A stretch of 64,000 bases of DNA, taken from contig NZ_JAJLLW010000009.1 of the NCBI RefSeq assembly GCF_020991005.1, positions 66,534 to 130,533 on the forward strand. Direction: 5' to 3'. The notes under the pieces were generated by a model. That model ran no database searches. It was not told the origin of the DNA and was given only the letters and a program-made list of their open reading frames with translations. Both the position numbers and the translations under genes were made by a program. Shown here in pieces: positions 55,513-64,000 of this stretch. Position 1 is the stretch's first letter; each line of letters opens with the position of its first letter. The DNA comes from Halomonas sp. CUBES01. GTDB lineage: Bacteria; Pseudomonadota; Gammaproteobacteria; Pseudomonadales; Halomonadaceae.

Positions 55513-57201
55513 ATGAAGCTTGTCAATCACCTAAGCGTCAAAATGAGCTGGATGCTGGTTTTGGCGGCGTTTAGCGGTTTGATCCTCCTTATCGGAGCAC
55601 TTGGATTATTTGCCAACCAGTTTGGGCGGGATGCCTTCACGTCATTACATCAGCGCGATATGGCACAAATCAGTGAGCTCAACAGCGCTTATAGCGAGTT
55701 GCTGCGTGCCCGTATCCAGATGAATCGTGCCGCGGAGCTCATTCGAACCCCGTCTTTTGATCGTCCCGAGCCGTTGCTGGAAGAGGCACACCAGCTGCTT
55801 GAATCGGCGGAAGCGCATTTCTCACAATTTACATCGAGCCATATTGCGCCAAGCCAACAGGCCCTGGTTGATCAGTTAACAAATGATTTTCGATCCTTTG
55901 TTAACAACAATCTCAGCCTGCAAATGATGATGCTTGATGAGCGTGATGTATCCGGCTTTCTGTCGGGTGAGTCGCGGGTGGATGAGAGCAGTCAGCGTTT
56001 TGTAGAAAGTGTCGAAGCTTTTTTCGACGCATCCGCGCAACGCGGTAATGGATTGTTGGCACGCTTCGATCAAGTATCTTCATTGCTCTTCTGGGGTGTG
56101 GTAGCGGTACTCATCGCGGCGCTGGTAGTCGTGGGCTTTGTCGTTTGGGGCGTGCGCAGGAATGTGCTTGGCCCTTTAAAAAATATCAGAGGGCACTTTC
56201 AGCGCATTGCCAAGGGCGATCTGTCTGCGCCAGTAAACGCGCATTCGACCAATGAGATTGGCCAGTTGTTCAGCGAGCTTGCCAGCATGCAGGACTCACT
56301 GACCGCGACGGTCAACCGCCTTGCCACCAGCAGCCAGCAGGTATACAGCAATAGCCAGGAAATGACAGAGCAGAATGCACGATTGACCAGCCAAACTGAT
56401 ACGCAAGTCTCTGCATTGCAGCAAATTGCGGCGAGTCTGGAGCAGCTGACCGCGACGGTTAATCAAAACGCGGAAAACGCTCACCATGTCAGTCAGTCGA
56501 CAACAGATGTCTCCCAGAAAGCAAAAGAGGGTGACGACGTCATTTCCCAGCTTGTCGCGACGATGGAGGCCATCAATGATCACTCCGAGGAGATTCAAAG
56601 CATCATCAAGATGATAGAAAGCATTGCTTTTCAGACCAACATCTTGGCGCTGAATGCCTCCGTAGAAGCGGCGCGTGCCGGTGAGCACGGGCGCGGGTTC
56701 GCGGTGGTTGCCAGTGAGGTGCGTGCGTTGGCAACGCGTAGTGCTAATGCGGCCAGTGAGATTAGAACACGTATCGAGGCATCAAGTAATAGTGTTCAGC
56801 AAGGTAGCGTACTATCCCAACAGGCCGGTGAGCGAACACGGGCTATCATGCATGCCGTCAGCTACGTAGATGAGTTGATGACGCAAATAGCACATGCGTC
56901 CGAGGAGCAGCGGCGGGGGATTGAAGAGGTTAATCATGCAGTTGGTGATATCGAAACCACCACGCAAGATACCATGCGACTGGTCAATAAAGCGACTCAG
57001 TATTCATCAGAGCTGTCAGAAGAAGCGTCGCAAATGCGGGAATACGCCGGCCAGTTCAAGGTGACCGGTGAGATGTTGATGCCCGGTTTGGATAAAGAGA
57101 CGCCAATACCTCATCCACAAGAGGAAGGTTCGGCAGCGCTTAGCGGTTCATCAAGCGGTTGGGATCGGGCACCGTCACACGAAGTGTTCGCGTTGAACTA
57201 G
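55513..57201 (+). CDS. Methyl-accepting chemotaxis protein
   Basis: This transmembrane chemoreceptor of 562 residues has TM1 at about 11-33, a periplasmic four-helix sensor (about 35-190, Tar/4HB type, with [16 protein letters not shown]), TM2 near 195-220, a HAMP domain at 222-275 and a long signalling coiled coil. The tip [37 protein letters not shown] contacts CheA/CheW. It lacks a C-terminal NWETF-type tether. Start is the ATG after GGTGGG. It follows arsC closely and its base composition is lower in GC than the core genes. Whether it senses arsenic is unknown. Confidence 0.88.
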   Translation: MKLVNHLSVKMSWMLVLAAFSGLILLIGALGLFANQFGRDAFTSLHQRDMAQISELNSAYSELLRARIQMNRAAELIRTPSFDRPEPLLEEAHQLLESAEAHFSQFTSSHIAPSQQALVDQLTNDFRSFVNNNLSLQMMMLDERDVSGFLSGESRVDESSQRFVESVEAFFDASAQRGNGLLARFDQVSSLLFWGVVAVLIAALVVVGFVVWGVRRNVLGPLKNIRGHFQRIAKGDLSAPVNAHSTNEIGQLFSELASMQDSLTATVNRLATSSQQVYSNSQEMTEQNARLTSQTDTQVSALQQIAASLEQLTATVNQNAENAHHVSQSTTDVSQKAKEGDDVISQLVATMEAINDHSEEIQSIIKMIESIAFQTNILALNASVEAARAGEHGRGFAVVASEVRALATRSANAASEIRTRIEASSNSVQQGSVLSQQAGERTRAIMHAVSYVDELMTQIAHASEEQRRGIEEVNHAVGDIETTTQDTMRLVNKATQYSSELSEEASQMREYAGQFKVTGEMLMPGLDKETPIPHPQEEGSAALSGSSSGWDRAPSHEVFALN

Positions 57202-57254
57202 TGGCGGGTTTCCCCAGCGCAGCGAAACGCGCATGCGCTGGGGCTTGCGGGCAG

Positions 57255-58442
57255 TTAATCCATCAGTTCGACCGCGACGGCCGTGGCTTCGCCGCCACCG
57301 ATGCACAGGCTGGCAATACCGCGCTTGCCGCCCTTGGTGCGCAGGGCATGAATCAGGGTCGCGATGATACGTGAACCGGTGGAGCCAACGGGGTGCCCCT
57401 GGGCACAGGCGCCACCAAAGATGTTGACCTTGTCGTGGGGAAGGTTCAGATCGTCCATGGCCATGAGCGTTACCACGGCAAATGCCTCGTTGATTTCAAA
57501 TAGGTCAACGTCCTCAACGCGCCAATCCAGCTTTTTCATCAACTTTTCAATCGCGCCCACGGGGGCAATTGTAAACTCGCTGGGGTGGCGTGAATGCGTC
57601 GCGTGGCCGAGCATGCGTGCCAGCGGCTTGATGCCGTGCTGATCTGCTGCTGCCTGACTCGCCAGGATTAGTGCCGACGCGCCGTCGGAAATGGAGCTGG
57701 CGTTGGCGGCAGTGATGGTGCCATCCTTGGCAAATGCTGGACGAAGCTGGCGGATCTTGTCGAGTTTGGCTTGAAAGGGCTGCTCGTCGTGTTCAACCAG
57801 GGTGTCGCCATGTCGAGATGTGACGGTAACCGGGGCCATTTCAGCGGCCAAATGGCCTTCATTGGTGGCCGCCATGGACCGCTCCAGCGAGGCAATCGCA
57901 AAGTCATCCAGCCGCTCCCGGGTGTAGCCGCGCTGAGAGGCAACGTCCTGGGCGAAGACGCCCATCAGCTTGCCGGTCTCAGCATCTTCCAGGCCATCCA
58001 GGAACATGTGATCTTTCAGCTCTCCGTGGCCTAACCGATAACCGCTGCGCGCCTTGGTGAGCACATGCGGAGCGTTGGACATGGACTCCATGCCGCCAGC
58101 GAGGATGACATCGCCGCTGCCGGCCTTGATCAGGTCGTGGGCCAGCATGGCGGCTTTCATGCCCGAGCCGCATAGCTTGTTGATGGTGGTCGCACCGTTG
58201 GCATCGGGGATGCCTGCCTGGCGCATGGCTTGTCGCGCCGGGCCCTGTTTAACGCCAGCGGGCAGTACACAGCCCAGGATGCCTTCTTCGATGGTCGCGG
58301 GGTCGATACCGGCACGCTCCATCGCGGCGCGGATGGCAATTGCACCCAGCTCGGGAGCACTCATGCTCGACAGGCTGCCCATCATGCCGCCCATCGGGGT
58401 GCGTGTTGCCGACAGAAACACGATGTCTTTAGCGTTACTCAT
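57255..58442 (-). CDS. Acetyl-CoA C-acyltransferase (thiolase)
   Basis: This biosynthetic-type thiolase of 395 residues either condenses two acetyl-CoA or cleaves acetoacetyl-CoA and 2-methylacetoacetyl-CoA. The acyl-enzyme Cys91 lies in NKLCGSGMKAAM, and the C-terminal NIFGGACAQGHPVGSTGSR and SLCIGGGEATA carry the catalytic His and second Cys. Start is the ATG after GGAGAA; the frame extends further upstream without a family match. It diverges from the TetR gene and probably belongs to the catabolic cluster to its right. Confidence 0.92.
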   Translation of the reverse strand: MSNAKDIVFLSATRTPMGGMMGSLSSMSAPELGAIAIRAAMERAGIDPATIEEGILGCVLPAGVKQGPARQAMRQAGIPDANGATTINKLCGSGMKAAMLAHDLIKAGSGDVILAGGMESMSNAPHVLTKARSGYRLGHGELKDHMFLDGLEDAETGKLMGVFAQDVASQRGYTRERLDDFAIASLERSMAATNEGHLAAEMAPVTVTSRHGDTLVEHDEQPFQAKLDKIRQLRPAFAKDGTITAANASSISDGASALILASQAAADQHGIKPLARMLGHATHSRHPSEFTIAPVGAIEKLMKKLDWRVEDVDLFEINEAFAVVTLMAMDDLNLPHDKVNIFGGACAQGHPVGSTGSRIIATLIHALRTKGGKRGIASLCIGGGEATAVAVELMD

Positions 58443-58558
58443 GGTGTTCTCCATTAAAGTTATTGTGATTATCTCGCTGAGAGGTGCGCTATGCGTTGAC
58501 CCGTTGCCGGTGCTGTGGTCTTCTCCGAGGTAACCAAGCAAGCGCTAGTGTGAACGAC

Positions 58559-59146
58559 ATGAATGTAATGAATGCATCGCCTCGTCGCAAGGAATTAACA
58601 CGCCTCGCGGCTCAGCTATTTGTCCAGGAAGGCTTTGACCGTACCACGGTGCGCATGCTGGCGCAGGAAATGGGGATCAAGTCCGGCAGCCTGTTTCATC
58701 ATTTCAGGGATAAGCAGGAAATTCTGGCGGCGGTAATCGAAGAGGGCACCCAAAATGCGCTGGTCATTGCCCGTCGGGCCCTGGATAACGGCCCTTCGCA
58801 TCCCGAAGCACGCCTTCGGGCGATGGCGCGGGCGCATCTCGAAACGCTTTTTGCCGACCGTAATGCCCATGTGGTGGCGCTATTCGAATGGCGACGCCTG
58901 GCGCCTGACGCCAGCGCACATCTGAGCCACCTGCGCGATGCGTATGAAGCGCTGTGGCTGGGAGTAATTGATGATGCGTTGGCTGCCGGCGTGATCCAAG
59001 GCGACCGCTTCCTGGTTTCTCGCTTTATCCTTGGTGCGCTGAACTGGACGGTGCGCTGGTACAACCCCGAAGGCCCCCAAGCGCCTGATGATCTCGCCGA
59101 TGAACTGGTCGCCATGATCATGGCAGGCCGGGGTGATCAGGCTTAA
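58559..59146 (+). CDS. TetR/AcrR-family regulator
   Basis: This 195-residue repressor-type regulator has an N-terminal helix-turn-helix (RKELTRLAAQLFVQEGFDRTTVRMLAQEMGIKSGSLFHHFRDKQEIL) and a helical ligand domain. Location between thiolase and acyl-CoA synthetase suggests control of both and sensing of an acyl-CoA. A palindrome at 59230 is a candidate operator. The start is uncertain: ATG at 58559 or 58568. Confidence 0.9.
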   Translation: MNVMNASPRRKELTRLAAQLFVQEGFDRTTVRMLAQEMGIKSGSLFHHFRDKQEILAAVIEEGTQNALVIARRALDNGPSHPEARLRAMARAHLETLFADRNAHVVALFEWRRLAPDASAHLSHLRDAYEALWLGVIDDALAAGVIQGDRFLVSRFILGALNWTVRWYNPEGPQAPDDLADELVAMIMAGRGDQA

Positions 59147-59229
59147 GCTCTACTAACGTATAACCTGCAATCGACGCGACTGGCTTGCGCTTCCAGGCGT
59201 TTGCTTTTAGCTTGGTTTTTTATTTACAG

Positions 59230-59247
59230 GTTTCCGTTAACGTAAAC
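59230..59247. promoter_or_regulatory. Candidate operator before the acyl-CoA synthetase gene
   Basis: GTTTCCGTTAACGTAAAC is an 18-base palindrome with a single mismatched pair, centred on GTTAAC. It lies 68 bases before the acyl-CoA synthetase start and 84 bases after the TetR gene. It differs from the PsrA-type boxes in this window, so the neighbouring TetR protein is the simplest ligand. Confidence 0.6.
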
Positions 59248-59314
59248 TGATAAGCATGATGCCTGCGATGACGTAGCCTGCTGCTCACTGCCAACAATAT
59301 CCAAGAGAGCTGAC

Positions 59315-60979
59315 ATGACATCGACAACACCCCCTGCATACGCCGACTACCTTGATACGTTTTCCATTGGCGATATCATTGCCAGGCTCGATGACCATCA
59401 AGACGGGCAGTTAAACGCCTTTGAAGCCTGCTGTGGGCGTCATGTTCGGGCAGGCAGGGGCGATGTGTTGGCCCTGGTACAGGAAGACGTGAGCGGAGCG
59501 ACGCATACCCTCAGCTATGCCGAGCTTGACCAGCAAAGCGCTCATCTGGCCGGCTGGTTTCAGGCCCAGGGTCTGGGCGAGGGAGACCGCATTGCGTGCA
59601 TGCTGCCCCGTTCACTGCCATTGATGGTGGCGGTGTTGGCGACCTGGCGGATTGGTGCCGTTTACCAGCCGCTGTTTACCGCTTTTGGCCCCGATGCGGT
59701 GGACTATCGGCTTGGCCAGGCCGATACCCGGTTGGTGATCACCGATCATGCGAATCGCTATAAGTTCGAGGGTTTGAGTCAGTGTCCACCCGTATTGGCG
59801 GTGGGTGGTTTGAGCAGCGAACATCCGGGCGACCACGACTGGCACGCTGCCTTGACGCATGCGTCAATGACGGGAAAGCCACCCCGGCTCTCCCCCGACA
59901 AGCCCTTCCTGCAAATGTTTACCTCAGGCACGGTCGGTAAGCCCAAAGGCGTTGCCGTACCGCTTTCCGGCATGACGGCATTTGCTCTCTATATGGAGTT
60001 GGCGGTGGATCTTCGCGACGACGACCGTTTCTGGAACATGGCCGACCCTGGCTGGGCCTATGGTCTTTACTATGCCATCGCGGGCCCATTGCTTCTGGGG
60101 GTCACGACCCACTTCTGCGAAGCAGGATTCAGTGCCGAAGGGGCGCTTGAATTCATGAAGCGCCACCGCATTACTAACTTCGCTGCAGCACCAACGGCCT
60201 ATCGGCTGATGAAGGCGTCAGGCCTTTTCGACGACGCCCATCAAACGCTTGAGTTACGTGCCGCCAGTTCAGCAGGCGAACCGCTCAATACCGAAGTAGT
60301 GTCATGGGTGGAGATGTCATTGGGCTGTTCGGTGATGGACCACTATGGACAAACCGAAACCGGGATGACATGCAATAACCACCATGCCCTTGATCATCCC
60401 AAGCATATCGGCGCCATGGGGGTGCCCATGCCGGGGTACCGGCTGGCGATTCTGGACGCTGAGTATAACGAACTGCCGCCTGGCGAGCCGGGCGTGCTGG
60501 CCGTGGACATTGAGCAATCCCCGGCGCACTTTTTCCAGGGCTATACCTGGCAAGAGAAAGACCCCTTTGTGAAGGGCTATTACCTGACCGGTGACGTGGT
60601 GATCCGCAACGCGGATGGTTCGTTTCAGTTTGCCGGTCGCGACGACGATATCATCACGACCTCGGGCTACCGCGTCGGGCCCACCGATGTTGAAAACAGT
60701 GTCATGACGCATCCGGCCGTGGCGGAGTCGGCGGCGGTCGGCCAGCCCGATGAGATCCGCGGCGAGGTGATCAAGTCCTACATCGTGCTGCGCATGGGCT
60801 TTGAAGCCAGTGAAGCGCTTGCAGAGGAAATCCGCCAGCAGGTGCGCAAACGGCTATCGACCCATGCGTTTCCTCGCGTCATCGAGTTTATCGACGAGCT
60901 GCCCAAGACGCCGAGCGGAAAGATCCAGCGCTTCAAACTGCGTGCCGAGGCCGCCGAAGACGCCCGCCTGAGCGAATAA
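59315..60979 (+). CDS. AMP-forming acyl-CoA synthetase
   Basis: This adenylate-forming ligase of 554 residues has the P-loop MFTSGTVGKPKGVAVP, the A5 motif DHYGQTETGM, A7 YLTGDVV and the A8 hinge GRDDDIITTSGYRVGP. The catalytic lysine sits in the C-terminal PKTPSGKIQRFKL. The sequence is closer to the acetyl/medium-chain (ACSM-like) branch than to FadD. Substrate is a short, medium or branched acid by inference from the adjoining dehydrogenase and thiolase. The ATG follows AAGAGAG; the SDR gene begins 26 bases after its stop. Confidence 0.9.
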   Translation: MTSTTPPAYADYLDTFSIGDIIARLDDHQDGQLNAFEACCGRHVRAGRGDVLALVQEDVSGATHTLSYAELDQQSAHLAGWFQAQGLGEGDRIACMLPRSLPLMVAVLATWRIGAVYQPLFTAFGPDAVDYRLGQADTRLVITDHANRYKFEGLSQCPPVLAVGGLSSEHPGDHDWHAALTHASMTGKPPRLSPDKPFLQMFTSGTVGKPKGVAVPLSGMTAFALYMELAVDLRDDDRFWNMADPGWAYGLYYAIAGPLLLGVTTHFCEAGFSAEGALEFMKRHRITNFAAAPTAYRLMKASGLFDDAHQTLELRAASSAGEPLNTEVVSWVEMSLGCSVMDHYGQTETGMTCNNHHALDHPKHIGAMGVPMPGYRLAILDAEYNELPPGEPGVLAVDIEQSPAHFFQGYTWQEKDPFVKGYYLTGDVVIRNADGSFQFAGRDDDIITTSGYRVGPTDVENSVMTHPAVAESAAVGQPDEIRGEVIKSYIVLRMGFEASEALAEEIRQQVRKRLSTHAFPRVIEFIDELPKTPSGKIQRFKLRAEAAEDARLSE

Positions 60980-61005
60980 CACTTTCATAACAGGGAAATG
61001 CCATC

Positions 61006-61773
61006 ATGCAAGTGAAGGATCATACGTTTTTAATCACCGGTGCCGCTTCCGGACTGGGGGCCGCCACCGCCGAGCGTCTGGTCGCCGGCGGTGCCCGGGT
61101 GATGCTCTGCGACCTAAGCGACAGCGTAAACACCCACGCCCAGACACTGGGGGAAAGCGCTCAGGCATGTCTGGCCGACATTACTTCTGCAGAGCAAATG
61201 CAGCAGGCGGTTGATGCGGCGGTTGCGTTCGGGGGCGAGCGGGGACTCTCGGGTGTCATTCACTGCGCGGGTGTAGTGAGCGTGGCCAAGCTGGTCGACC
61301 GGGAAGGTAATCCGGCCGATCTGGACAGCTATGCGAACACTGTCAATATCAATCTGGTGGGCACCTTCAATGTCATGCGCCTTGCGTCCGCGGCGATGGC
61401 TAAAAATGCCCCTAATGATAGTGGCGAGCGCGGCGTGATGATCAACACGGCGTCTATTGCGGCATTCGATGGTCAAGTTGGTCAATGCGCCTACAGTGCG
61501 TCCAAGGCTGGCGTTGTCGGCATGAGTCTTCCCGCAGCGCGCGAGCTATCCCGCCATGCTATCCGTGTGATGGCCATTGCGCCCGGGGTGTTCGAGACCC
61601 CCATGATGAGCGAGCTTCCTTCTGAAGCGACCGAAGCATTAGCGGCCGCCGTGCCTTTCCCCAAGCGGCTGGGCAAACCAGAGGAATTTGCCCAGCTGGC
61701 CGAACAGATCATTGCCAATCCCATGCTCAACGGTGAGGTGATTCGTTTGGATGGTGGCATTCGAATGCAGTAA
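61006..61773 (+). CDS. SDR-family 3-hydroxyacyl-CoA dehydrogenase
   Basis: This 255-residue short-chain dehydrogenase has the cofactor loop [14 protein letters not shown], Asp at DLSD that favours NAD, a catalytic serine in [11 protein letters not shown] and YSASK as the active-site Tyr-Lys. It resembles the type II (HSD10-like) 3-hydroxyacyl-CoA dehydrogenases that act on straight and 2-methyl-branched substrates. It follows the synthetase in an operon and is followed by a terminator. Confidence 0.88.
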   Translation: MQVKDHTFLITGAASGLGAATAERLVAGGARVMLCDLSDSVNTHAQTLGESAQACLADITSAEQMQQAVDAAVAFGGERGLSGVIHCAGVVSVAKLVDREGNPADLDSYANTVNINLVGTFNVMRLASAAMAKNAPNDSGERGVMINTASIAAFDGQVGQCAYSASKAGVVGMSLPAARELSRHAIRVMAIAPGVFETPMMSELPSEATEALAAAVPFPKRLGKPEEFAQLAEQIIANPMLNGEVIRLDGGIRMQ

Positions 61774-61799
61774 TGGCCTTGTTCATCCGCTATTAGATG

Positions 61800-61830
61800 A
61801 CCTGTCGGCGTTCTCGTCGGCAGGTTTTTT
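61800..61830 (+). terminator. Intrinsic terminator after the SDR gene
   Basis: ACCTGTCGGCG and CGTCGGCAGGT pair with two wobble positions around a TTCT loop and are followed by TTTTTT. It separates the synthetase-SDR unit from the acyl-CoA dehydrogenase. Confidence 0.85.
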
Positions 61831-61926
61831 CTAGGGCATGGTAGACCCGTTGGGCGACCAAAGTGGTAGCGCTTTTAGCGGCTAAATTAAAACGACTGCT
61901 TGACTACTGGGCGGGCTCGCGCTAAT

Positions 61927-61946
61927 TTTCAAACATGTGTTTGAAA
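61927..61946. promoter_or_regulatory. PsrA-type operator upstream of acyl-CoA dehydrogenase
   Basis: A perfect 20-base palindrome with core CAAAC-ATGT-GTTTG, matching the PsrA consensus, lies 54 bases before the start codon. It shares the AAAC-N4-GTTT core with the box before fadD. Confidence 0.8.
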
Positions 61947-61999
61947 GCCGTTTTCTGAAGACGCTCGTTGCTTTCAGCCCCCTGTTTAGGAGAAGTGCC

Positions 62000-63805
62000 A
62001 TGCCCAGTTACCAGGCCCCCTTGCGTGACATGCGTTTCGTCATGGACGAAATGTTTGATTACCCCGCCCATTACGCTTCGCTGCCCAACGGTGAAGACGC
62101 TTCTCCCGATGTGGTCAGTGCTATCCTGGAAGAGGGCGCGCGCTTTGCCCGCGATGTGCTTTTGCCGCTTAACCAAAGCGGCGATGAAGAAGGCTGCCTG
62201 TTAGAGGGTGGCGAGGTAAAAGCGCCCAAGGGATTCAAAGAGGCCTATCAGCAATATGTTGAAGGCGGCTGGCCAAGTCTGGCCGCCGACCCGGAGCAGG
62301 GTGGCCAGGGCTTGCCGCCCTCGCTTGCCATGATGCTCTCGGAAATGACCTGCGCGACTAACCTGGCGTGGGGCATGTACCCGGGGCTGTCGCATGGTGC
62401 GGCCGACGCGCTTCGCCATCACGGCACCGAAGAGCAGAAGGCGGCCTATCTCACCAAGCTGGTCGAAGGCGTCTGGACGGGGACCATGTGCCTCACCGAG
62501 CCTCACTGCGGCACTGACCTCGGCCTGATCAAGACGCGTGCGGTACCCGTTGCGGGCAATGCGTACGCGATTACCGGCACCAAGATCTTTATCTCGGCGG
62601 GTGACCACAACCTTGCCGAGAACATCGTGCACCTGGTGCTGGCAAAGCTCCCCGATGCGCCTGAAGGCTCCAAGGGTATTTCGCTGTTTGTCGTACCCAA
62701 GTTTCTACCGAATGCAGAAGGCGATCCTGGCGAACGCAATGGCGTCACCTGTGGCTCGCTAGAACACAAGATGGGTATTCATGGTAACGCCACCTGCGTC
62801 ATGAACTTCGACGGCGCAACCGGCTACCTGGTGGGGCCACCCAATAAGGGGCTGGCGTGCATGTTCACCATGATGAATGCGGCACGTCTCGGCGTAGGTA
62901 TCCAGGGGTTGGGATTGATCGAAGCCAGTTTTCAAAACTCGCTCAGCTACGCTCGCGACCGGCTGCAGATGCGCGGGCTCTCAGGTAAGCAGGCCCCCGA
63001 AAAGCCGGCGGACCCAATTATCGTTCACCCCGATGTGCGCCGGATGCTGCTCACGCAGAAAGCCTTTGCGGAAGGCGGGCGCATGCTGGTGCTGTATACC
63101 GCGCAAATGCTCGATGTGGTGGAGCATGGTGAGCCCGGTGAAGCGCGCGATCACGCTGAAACCCTGCTTGGCTTGCTAACGCCTATTGTGAAAGCCTTCC
63201 TTACTGAAGTCGGTTTTGAAAGCACTAATGAGGGCGTACAGATCTACGGTGGTCATGGCTTCATTAAAGAGTGGGGCATGGAGCAACTGGTTCGTGATGC
63301 GCGGATTACCCGCCTTTATGAAGGCACGACCGGTATTCAGGCGCTCGACCTGCTGGGCCGTAAAGTGCTCATGAGCCAGGGTGAGTCGTTGAAGGTGTTT
63401 ACCAAGGAGATTCACAAATTCTGCAAGGCAGAAGCCGACAATCCCGACCTCAAAGAGTTTGTCGAGCCGCTTTCCAAGCTGAATGCCGAATGGGGCGAAT
63501 TGACCATGGGCGTTGGCATGAAGGCCATGCAGGATCGCGAAGAAGTCGGGGCGGCAAGCGTTGATTACCTCATGTATTCCGGCTACGTCACGCTCGCCTA
63601 CTTGTTTGCTCGGGCTGCCAAGCAGGCGTCGTTGTCTCTAACCGGCGAAGACAAGGCTTTCTATGCCGCGAAGTTGAATACTGCACGGTTTTATTACCAG
63701 CGGTTATTGCCGCGCACCAAGGCGCACGCACAAATGATTCAGTCGGGCGCGGGTAGCCTGATGGCGATCTCCAGTGATGACTTTGGTCTGGGGTTTGAAA
63801 TTTAG
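62000..63805 (+). CDS. Acyl-CoA dehydrogenase, long type with C-terminal domain
   Basis: This is a 601-residue FAD-dependent dehydrogenase, much longer than the usual 380. It contains the standard N-terminal, beta and C-terminal acyl-CoA dehydrogenase domains (GTMCLTEPHCGTDLGLIKT, GYLVGPPNKGLACMFTMMN, QIYGGHGFIKEWGMEQLVRDARITRLYEGTTGIQALDL). An extra helical domain follows from about 465. The N terminus MPSYQAPLRDMRFVMDEM is typical of the FadE-like/DmdC-like group. Pseudomonas relatives act on long-chain acyl-CoA, while DmdC acts on methylmercaptopropionyl-CoA. The PsrA-type box favours a fatty-acid role. The ATG follows TTTAGGAGAAG. Confidence 0.92.
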   Translation: MPSYQAPLRDMRFVMDEMFDYPAHYASLPNGEDASPDVVSAILEEGARFARDVLLPLNQSGDEEGCLLEGGEVKAPKGFKEAYQQYVEGGWPSLAADPEQGGQGLPPSLAMMLSEMTCATNLAWGMYPGLSHGAADALRHHGTEEQKAAYLTKLVEGVWTGTMCLTEPHCGTDLGLIKTRAVPVAGNAYAITGTKIFISAGDHNLAENIVHLVLAKLPDAPEGSKGISLFVVPKFLPNAEGDPGERNGVTCGSLEHKMGIHGNATCVMNFDGATGYLVGPPNKGLACMFTMMNAARLGVGIQGLGLIEASFQNSLSYARDRLQMRGLSGKQAPEKPADPIIVHPDVRRMLLTQKAFAEGGRMLVLYTAQMLDVVEHGEPGEARDHAETLLGLLTPIVKAFLTEVGFESTNEGVQIYGGHGFIKEWGMEQLVRDARITRLYEGTTGIQALDLLGRKVLMSQGESLKVFTKEIHKFCKAEADNPDLKEFVEPLSKLNAEWGELTMGVGMKAMQDREEVGAASVDYLMYSGYVTLAYLFARAAKQASLSLTGEDKAFYAAKLNTARFYYQRLLPRTKAHAQMIQSGAGSLMAISSDDFGLGFEI

Positions 63806-63872
63806 ATAGCAGTCATCTCGGCCGCAGGCCGTTAACGGGCACTCTCTGGTCAGGCGTTCTGATCGGTGGTTT

Positions 63873-63914
63873 GCGGCAGGCCTGGTTCTTTGAATCAGAC
63901 CTGTCGCTTTTTTA
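63873..63914 (+). terminator. Intrinsic terminator after the acyl-CoA dehydrogenase
   Basis: GCGGCAGGCCTGGTTC and GAATCAGACCTGTCGC form a 16-base stem with two wobbles and one mismatch, followed by TTTTTTATTTTT. The last 85 bases of the window after it show no gene I can support. Confidence 0.85.
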
Positions 63915-64000
63915 TTTTTACTGCCCCCTTGCCAACCCGGCAGCAACACCGTAAAGTACGCATCCGCTGCCGGGGACGCCAGGCGTTGCCAGCGGTGGAT

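Noticed and set aside
63915..64000. Start of another gene at the window edge
   Set aside because: Only 86 bases remain, with no start codon and ribosome site that I can support on either strand.

Overview
The window reads as a stretch of gammaproteobacterial chromosome, most likely from Halomonas or a close relative in the Halomonadaceae. Three things point there: the gene content, the high-GC codon use of the core genes, and Pseudomonas-like neighbourhoods (cysB/cysH, a GntR-led prp operon, ArsJ-linked GAPDH). Coding density is high, no gene-free gap exceeds 300 bases, and I saw no insertion sequence, prophage or CRISPR array.

Layout. 1-3.4 kb: cysB, a compact cysH and pabB. 3.4-11.9 kb: a complete methylcitrate-cycle operon (GntR regulator, prpB, prpC, acnD, prpF, prpD) led by a palindromic operator. 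11.9-15.0 kb: a small ComEA-like protein, pyrF, and lapB, lapA and ihfB. 15.2-17.5 kb: sdhE, ygfX and nadB. 17.7-21.2 kb: the conserved uvrY-uvrC-pgsA-tRNA(Gly, Cys, Leu) block. 21.4-24 kb: tRNA-Ala, a DoxX protein with a repeat-tailed small protein, argF and grxD. 24.1-27 kb: dnaX, ybaB, recR. 27-29.6 kb: an overlapping rnd-ycgL-acpH-ycgN operon. 29.6-35.1 kb: a 53-residue duplicated-motif protein, oligopeptidase B, a yafJ pair and fadD. 35.2-45.1 kb: hrpA, a FabH-like synthase, mlaA, a SpoIIE-type phosphatase with its STAS partner, and two transporters.

45.1-57.2 kb is the most accessory-looking part. A pst phosphate operon with two Pho boxes is followed by a full arsenic-resistance cluster: GAPDH-arsJ, arsH-acr3-flavin reductase plus a CC-motif protein, arsC, and a chemotaxis receptor 13 bases after arsC. 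The two outward-facing arsenic promoters carry an almost identical 20-base AT-rich site, yet no arsR gene lies in the window.

57.2-64 kb holds a fatty-acid or branched-acyl catabolic cluster: thiolase, TetR regulator, acyl-CoA synthetase, SDR dehydrogenase and a 601-residue acyl-CoA dehydrogenase. PsrA-type boxes precede both fadD (33.3 kb) and the dehydrogenase (61.9 kb), which suggests shared fatty-acid control. Propionyl-CoA made by this catabolism could feed the prp operon at the other end of the window, but that link is inference.
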